A stretch of 64,000 bases of DNA from Codonopsis lanceolata. Its lineage: Eukaryota; Streptophyta; Magnoliopsida; Asterales; Campanulaceae. The position numbers and the translations under genes were made by a program. The notes beneath the pieces were generated by a model. The model was given only the letters and a program-made list of their open reading frames with translations, searched no databases and was not told where the DNA came from. Shown here piece after piece: positions 59,451 to 64,000 of this stretch (positions are counted from its first letter, which is position 1; each line of letters starts with the position of its first letter). The DNA lies in assembly GCA_013146195.2 (NCBI GenBank), contig CM028378.1, positions 40,438,828 to 40,502,827 of the forward strand, given 5' to 3'.

Positions 59451-59503
59451 CTTGTAAAGTATGGGTTTTAACGACATAGGCAGTTAACACGATGAGATAT
59501 ATC
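59425..59503 (+). repeat. Fragment of the solo-LTR family
   Basis: About 75 bp around ttaaaaacttttcttctttt are nearly identical to 60068-60142, inside the solo LTR. Confidence 0.75.
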
Positions 59504-59519
59504 CTATTATTGCCAATGA

Positions 59520-59977
59520 AGAGATATATCCTATATTGGTTAAAAAGTGACATCGATTTAAAAGTCTTTAAATAAAAAACTTTTACTTTTATCATTAATG
59601 GAAAAGAATAGATGTACTATTTAGAAAGAGATGTTGGCTTTAAATTTTTTAAGATAAAAGACTTCTACTATTATTACCAAGTGAGCAGATGTATCCCACA
59701 TTAGTTAGAGAATAATGCTGATTTTAAAAGTCTACTATTATTATCAATAAAAGAGAAGTTATTCACATTGGTTAGAAAAATGATGTTGGTTTTAAAAAAA
59801 TTAGATGGTGTATCTCACATTGATTACAAAGAGATGTATCTCATATTATTTAAAATGGGTATTGGTTATAAAAGTTATTAGTTAAAGAAAATTTTATGTT
59901 ATTACCAATAGAAAAGATGTATCTCATATTGTTTAGAAAATGATTTTGGTTTAAAAGTTTTTAGATAAAAGACTACT
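59520..59977 (-). repeat. Helitron-type ~85-bp repeats
   Basis: Several units of gtatctcacattgattacaa, aagacttctactattattac and so on; they are reverse-complement relatives of the units in the Helitron at 26861-30605. No Helitron end is visible on either side. Confidence 0.7.
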
Positions 59978-62900
59978 TATAGACACCTCAATTTCATACC
60001 CCTGTGTTAGTCCACAATGATGTTCAATTAGGCTAGAGGGGAGGGGGTGAATAGCCTATGATGCCAGTTAAAAACTTTTCTTCTTTTACTTGTAAAGTAT
60101 GGGTTTTAACGGCATATGTAGCTAACGCGATGAGCATGTTTGCTGGAAACACAAAACAGTTGACTTGCTCTTAGCCGAGTAATGAACTCTGCTGGTGAAC
60201 TGCTAGTAAATCAAAAGCCTGTTTGAAAGTGTTTAAGCAGCGAAAATAGTAAGGCTTAGATTTAGAGAAGTCTTAAGTGGTTGTACACGAATATAGGATC
60301 AGAACAACAACACACTTAATCCTTCTTCCAAATGCAGATTTAGGAAATCATTGGAGAATAGCTTTTCAAAAGATAAATCAATTTATGAAAGCTTATAGAG
60401 AGGTAAAGACTGAAAGATAAATCATTTTAAAGAACATCTGAATTTATTCAAAGATAAATTATAGAATACATCAACCTAGACTCTCTATGTAAAATTTATG
60501 TCCTCGTCGTTCCAAGCCTTAAATATTTACTTAATCATTCATAAAAAACTTCTTGAGTAAAGAAGGCAATAGGAGACGAGAATGAGGAATAGATATGAGT
60601 AGACAATTTTCAAGGTCGTTCAGATAAGAATTATCTGAACGGATGAGTGCAAAGCACTCGACCTTCTATGATGATTGATTATTGTACAATCAACATCATT
60701 TGTAATGGAGTACAAATCTGATGATATGAATGCAATATAAACATAGAGCTTTTCATTTTCCTTAGGCAACATTTGAGAATCTATCTTCAAATCGATCAAG
60801 GAGCTTGACCTCTGACTTAAGGAATAAAATCCTGAAGCTCTGCTAGAGGCTGAGTTCTTCGAAAGAAAATGAAGAACTCAAATTAAGAACTGGGTTCTTG
60901 ATCAAGATACCGACCTCTGTCTATAGATATTTCTGATCTCTTCTTCTTCTTCAATACACTTCTTCTTAGCAATCCACAGAGAGTGTTTTACTAAGGTCTG
61001 GGTTTGCTCGCTGCAATCTTCTGTGAAGATCTGAGATGCGTTGGTGAAGACGATCTATTTGAAGATCTCATAGTTCTTGACGAAGAGGTTCTTGTTGCAG
61101 GTGTCTTTGATTCACGAATAAATTAGTTCGTCAATCTCTTGTGTTGTTTGAAGAGAAGGAAGGATTTCTTTTATAGACCGGGGAGTTTTTGATCGTTGAG
61201 ATCTGTTGATAGATTTTTGTATCCGTTGAATGATTTTTCTTGAGAACTGATGGATAAAGATGTGGTTTGATAGATATTTAGGTGTTGGGTAAAAGACTTT
61301 GTTCTTTAGATCTCTGAACTGTTACCCTGTCAGGCTGTATGATATGTCACTGAAGGATAGGTCTGATTCATTGATGCACTGTTAGGTGGTCTGTCCGATA
61401 AATTAGATTCTTTTGATTTTTCAGAACCACGTGAGTGAGAGAGAAGATCTTGCAGCATCAGGGATGTTAGGCTTCATAAAAATTTGAATGACTTTAGAGG
61501 CTTGGACATTTTTGTCTTGTCTTGATCTACTGCAGTCTTGTCTCTTTGTAGCACGTGCAGAGCCAAGCCTGCTGGTGAGATGTTCAGTCCAGAGAAGTGA
61601 GTCTTCTCTAAGAAAGGGTTGCTGGTATGAACAATGAAACCGTAGCAAGTCTGTTGGTGACGAGTCTTCAAGGTGTTATTTAGCGCACATGACAAGTCTG
61701 TTGGTGACGAGTCTTCAAAAGATCTTTGCCGCTACAGTAAGTCTGCTGGTGTTGGTGCTGGTGCATATGAATTGCTAGTCTGTTAATCATCATTAAGAAG
61801 GTATGACTAGATTAGGACAACCTAACCTAAGACCTATGTGTTGTCAAACAAGGCTCCACACTAACCGGTACGCAGACCTTTTAGCCATTTGTTATGACAC
61901 ACGGTAATGGGAACAAGCAAATTAAAATATTCAGAATATACAAAGTGATAAGTTATTCATCAAGGAGCATATTCCAACACCCTGTTAATGACATGCCATA
62001 AAATATCAAGACCTGTCAAAAGTACTAACGGATGTCAAGTTACAAGGTTAAAAGTGCAAAAGACAGAAGATTTAACAAACGGTGAATTGCGGGGGGTGAA
62101 AGAACCAAAACCAGAAGAAGAAAAGACAGTGGGAGCAGTCTATAGCCAAAATGGGTGCTGCGCCCAAAATGACTATAGGAGGCGCACATTTGTGGTATAG
62201 GCAACGCCCAGCTTTCTCCTATGCACTACTGCAAATGGCTTTTGGTGCAATTCCTTCAGCGCATGGTACGAGAATTTGAAGTACGGAGGATAATATCTGA
62301 TGATCCTTTGCTGTTAAGGAAGCCCGACTCTAAGCCTATAAATACAGGGGTCAGCCAGTGCCCAAACAACAGAAAATTTACGGAAGAAACAGGCGCGAAG
62401 AGCAGTTACGCTATTAGTTTCCAATCCAACCCTGAAGCTCCGTTAGGCTGCCAAAATCTCCCTTAAACACATAAACTCTCCGGCCAAAGTAAACCTTAGT
62501 TACCTAACTAGGTTTTCGCCCTATTTCACCGATTCCAAAATCCCAAAAAGAGCAATTGCCCTGTCCGAATCCAGACGTCAAATCCAGTAAAAGCAAGCAG
62601 TTGCTCTACCCGATTTCAGACTCGACAACAACAAAAACAAAGCAAAAGCAAGCAGTTGTGTCGCCCGGATCCCGAGGCGAAAAACAACTAAAAGGAACAG
62701 TCACGCTGCCTGCAATCCGATGACAACAAACAACTACAACAACAATAGAAAAAAGAGTCCCTCTCCACGAGGGACGTAGCGACACACCTTAAAACACGCC
62801 AAGAGAAGTTGGTCCGGGATAAAGCCCACACGCTTCAAGAGGTAGGTACCCTAAAGTTATTTAATATTTTGTCTTTAAAATAGTGTTATTTAAATAGTAA

Positions 62901-63330
62901 AATATCATAAAATAAGTCGTTATGCTGCTAAAATTTCTATAAAAAATGGATATAAAAATAAGTCGTTATTATAGTCTAAATTTAATAGACATTATCTGCA
63001 ACTCTAAAATGAGGTTGTTGTAATTTTATTTATTTCTTTTGTCGTATATATATATTTATATATTAAATGCTTTATTTAAATTGTTAAATTTATAAAAGGA
63101 TTATATTTAGCCAAAAACCTATTTTGAGTCCGAAAGGGCGAGTTGGGTGCCTAACCCCTTCCCAACTCGTAACTTAGCCTCCGAACCCTTACAAATCTGG
63201 TATATTTGGTTTTTCTTTGTTTATCTTTAAAATAAAGATGACAACTCTGTTATTTATATTTTGAGTCCACAATTGAGGCTGAACGTATTCCACGCACTTT
63301 TGAAAAGTTTTGAAACCACCCCGCCTTTCA
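59978..63330 (+). mobile_element. Ogre/Tat-type LTR, copy 2, split by a solo LTR
   Basis: The first 27 bp (TATAGACACCTCAATTTCAT...) align with the start of LTR copy 1. The rest continues at 61985 (ttaatgacatgccataaaat) and ends TTTCA at 63330, before GTGGCGCGGATCC, a likely primer site. TATAAATA is at 62337-62344. Without the insertion the LTR is about 1370 bp. No second LTR or coding region of this element is in the window, so it is either a 5' end cut by later events or a remnant. Confidence 0.75.
60005..61979. mobile_element. 1975-bp solo LTR
   Basis: Starts TGTTAGTCCACAATG, ends CATATTCCAACA, and is flanked by CCCTG on both sides (60000-60004, 61980-61984). TG...CA ends with short inverted TGTTRG/CYAACA and a 5-bp duplication are diagnostic of an LTR; no second copy or internal region is present. 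Early in it lies aggctagaggggagggggtg, common in large plant LTRs. caagtctgttggtgacgagt occurs twice near 61646 and 61694. It has no long open frame. Confidence 0.88.
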
Positions 63331-63371
63331 GTGGCGCGGATCCGGTAAGAAAACGGGGCACTCACAATACT
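63331..63371 (+). other. Primer-site and leader region after LTR copy 2
   Basis: GTGGCGCGGATCCGG directly after the LTR resembles a tRNA primer site; the following acggggcactcacaatac parallels the leader after copy 1. Confidence 0.5.
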
Positions 63372-64000
63372 ATTATTATTCATGGTTCTAAAAGTCGTTA
63401 GGCGGCAAACCAGCGTCTAGCGCCAAGGGGACTAATCGGGGCCTGGGTGAGGCCTAGAAATTAAGACATAATTACAGTCGTTTTTGGTTTTTTTAATGTA
63501 AATTTCTAAAATACATCAAACACAATTACTACACTATGTAAATTTGTAAATCGACTAAAATTAAACATATACAAACATTTAAATAATAGTTATGAATTTA
63601 TGAGTTATTTATGAGTTTCTAAACTTAAGGGACCAAAACTAACAAAAGCTCAAAGCTCAGGGGTGCATTGTACAATACTATAATTCTCCCACACATGTTC
63701 GTCTTATTTTTTCCTACCTAACTAAGTCAAACACTCACTGACAAGTTCAAAGTGGTTCGGCCCTTTCCAAGAAACCCCTTCCACCCTTTTCAAATTTCAA
63801 AATAGAAACAGGTTCGTTCCTCTGTTGCTCTGCCAAGCCAAGATCCTCTGCTTCCTCCCCTTCCCCCCCTTTTTTTTCGGCCGCCACCCTTGCTCTAGTC
63901 GTCACCTCCTCTAGTTTTCACCCCTCCTTTCACCGAGACGAATCAGATCTGAGTCCAATTCAGTAAGGGTATAACTTGATTAGTCCTCCAATTCGAAGTC
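63372..64000. other. End of window: unassigned, possibly a 5' UTR
   Basis: ggttctaaaagtcgttaggc near 63384 looks like the start of another decayed repeat. From about 63770 the sequence becomes C/T-rich (cctctgcttcctccccttcc), like a plant 5' UTR, and cagtaagg near 63961 could be a donor. No coding frame is recognised before the window ends. Confidence 0.3.

Overview
The window is nuclear DNA of a eudicot plant. Three intron-bearing plant genes with GT-AG junctions can be read end to end, and almost everything else is plant transposable elements (Ty3/Gypsy Tat lineage, Copia, hAT, PIF/Harbinger, Stowaway, Helitron, SINE, LINE). I cannot name the species.

Layout. 1-10338: a tandem array of about 36 small palindromes (1-1332), then an Ogre/Tat-type LTR (1667-2999), fused after about 40 bp to a decayed Tat-lineage pol (archaeal-type RNase H plus integrase, 3042-5093). 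This is followed by a 46-bp tandem repeat, a broken antisense gene and a different LTR (9652-10338). 11535-12724: a non-autonomous hAT element with an 8-bp target duplication that carries two exons of an HD-Zip II homeobox gene. 12859-18325: a full-length PIF/Harbinger element bounded by TTA duplications, with decayed ORF1 and transposase and four internal ~362-bp repeats.

18490-26407: an intact MIS12 kinetochore gene (7 exons, 243 codons), preceded by an E2F site and carrying a whole Copia element in reverse orientation in intron 5. 26861-30605: a repeat-rich non-autonomous Helitron. 31621-35049: a decayed hAT element with transposase remains. 35944-38753: an intact NHP2 gene (H/ACA snoRNP; 4 exons, 155 codons), with telo-box and site II promoter motifs. 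38948-49714: an intact TTM1/TTM2-type gene on the minus strand (P-loop kinase-like plus CYTH/TTM domain; 11 coding exons, 662 codons), tail to tail with NHP2 (194 bp between stop codons). Its introns have collected Stowaway elements, a PIF-derived MITE, SINEs and LINE 3' ends.

51284-64000: Helitron ends, a roughly 2-kb Helitron (54777-56771) keeping a piece of its PIF1-type helicase, a second Tat antisense-gene fragment, and a second copy of the Ogre/Tat LTR that is itself split by a 1975-bp solo LTR with a CCCTG duplication. The last 300 bp may be the start of another gene.

The three host genes look functional in coding sequence and belong to chromosome segregation, rRNA pseudouridylation and phosphate metabolism; nothing suggests they act together. 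The most unusual structure is the palindrome array at 1-1332, in which both arms of individual palindromes change together so that the inverted repeat is kept. All identifications rest on reading motifs and exon junctions by eye; no database search was run.
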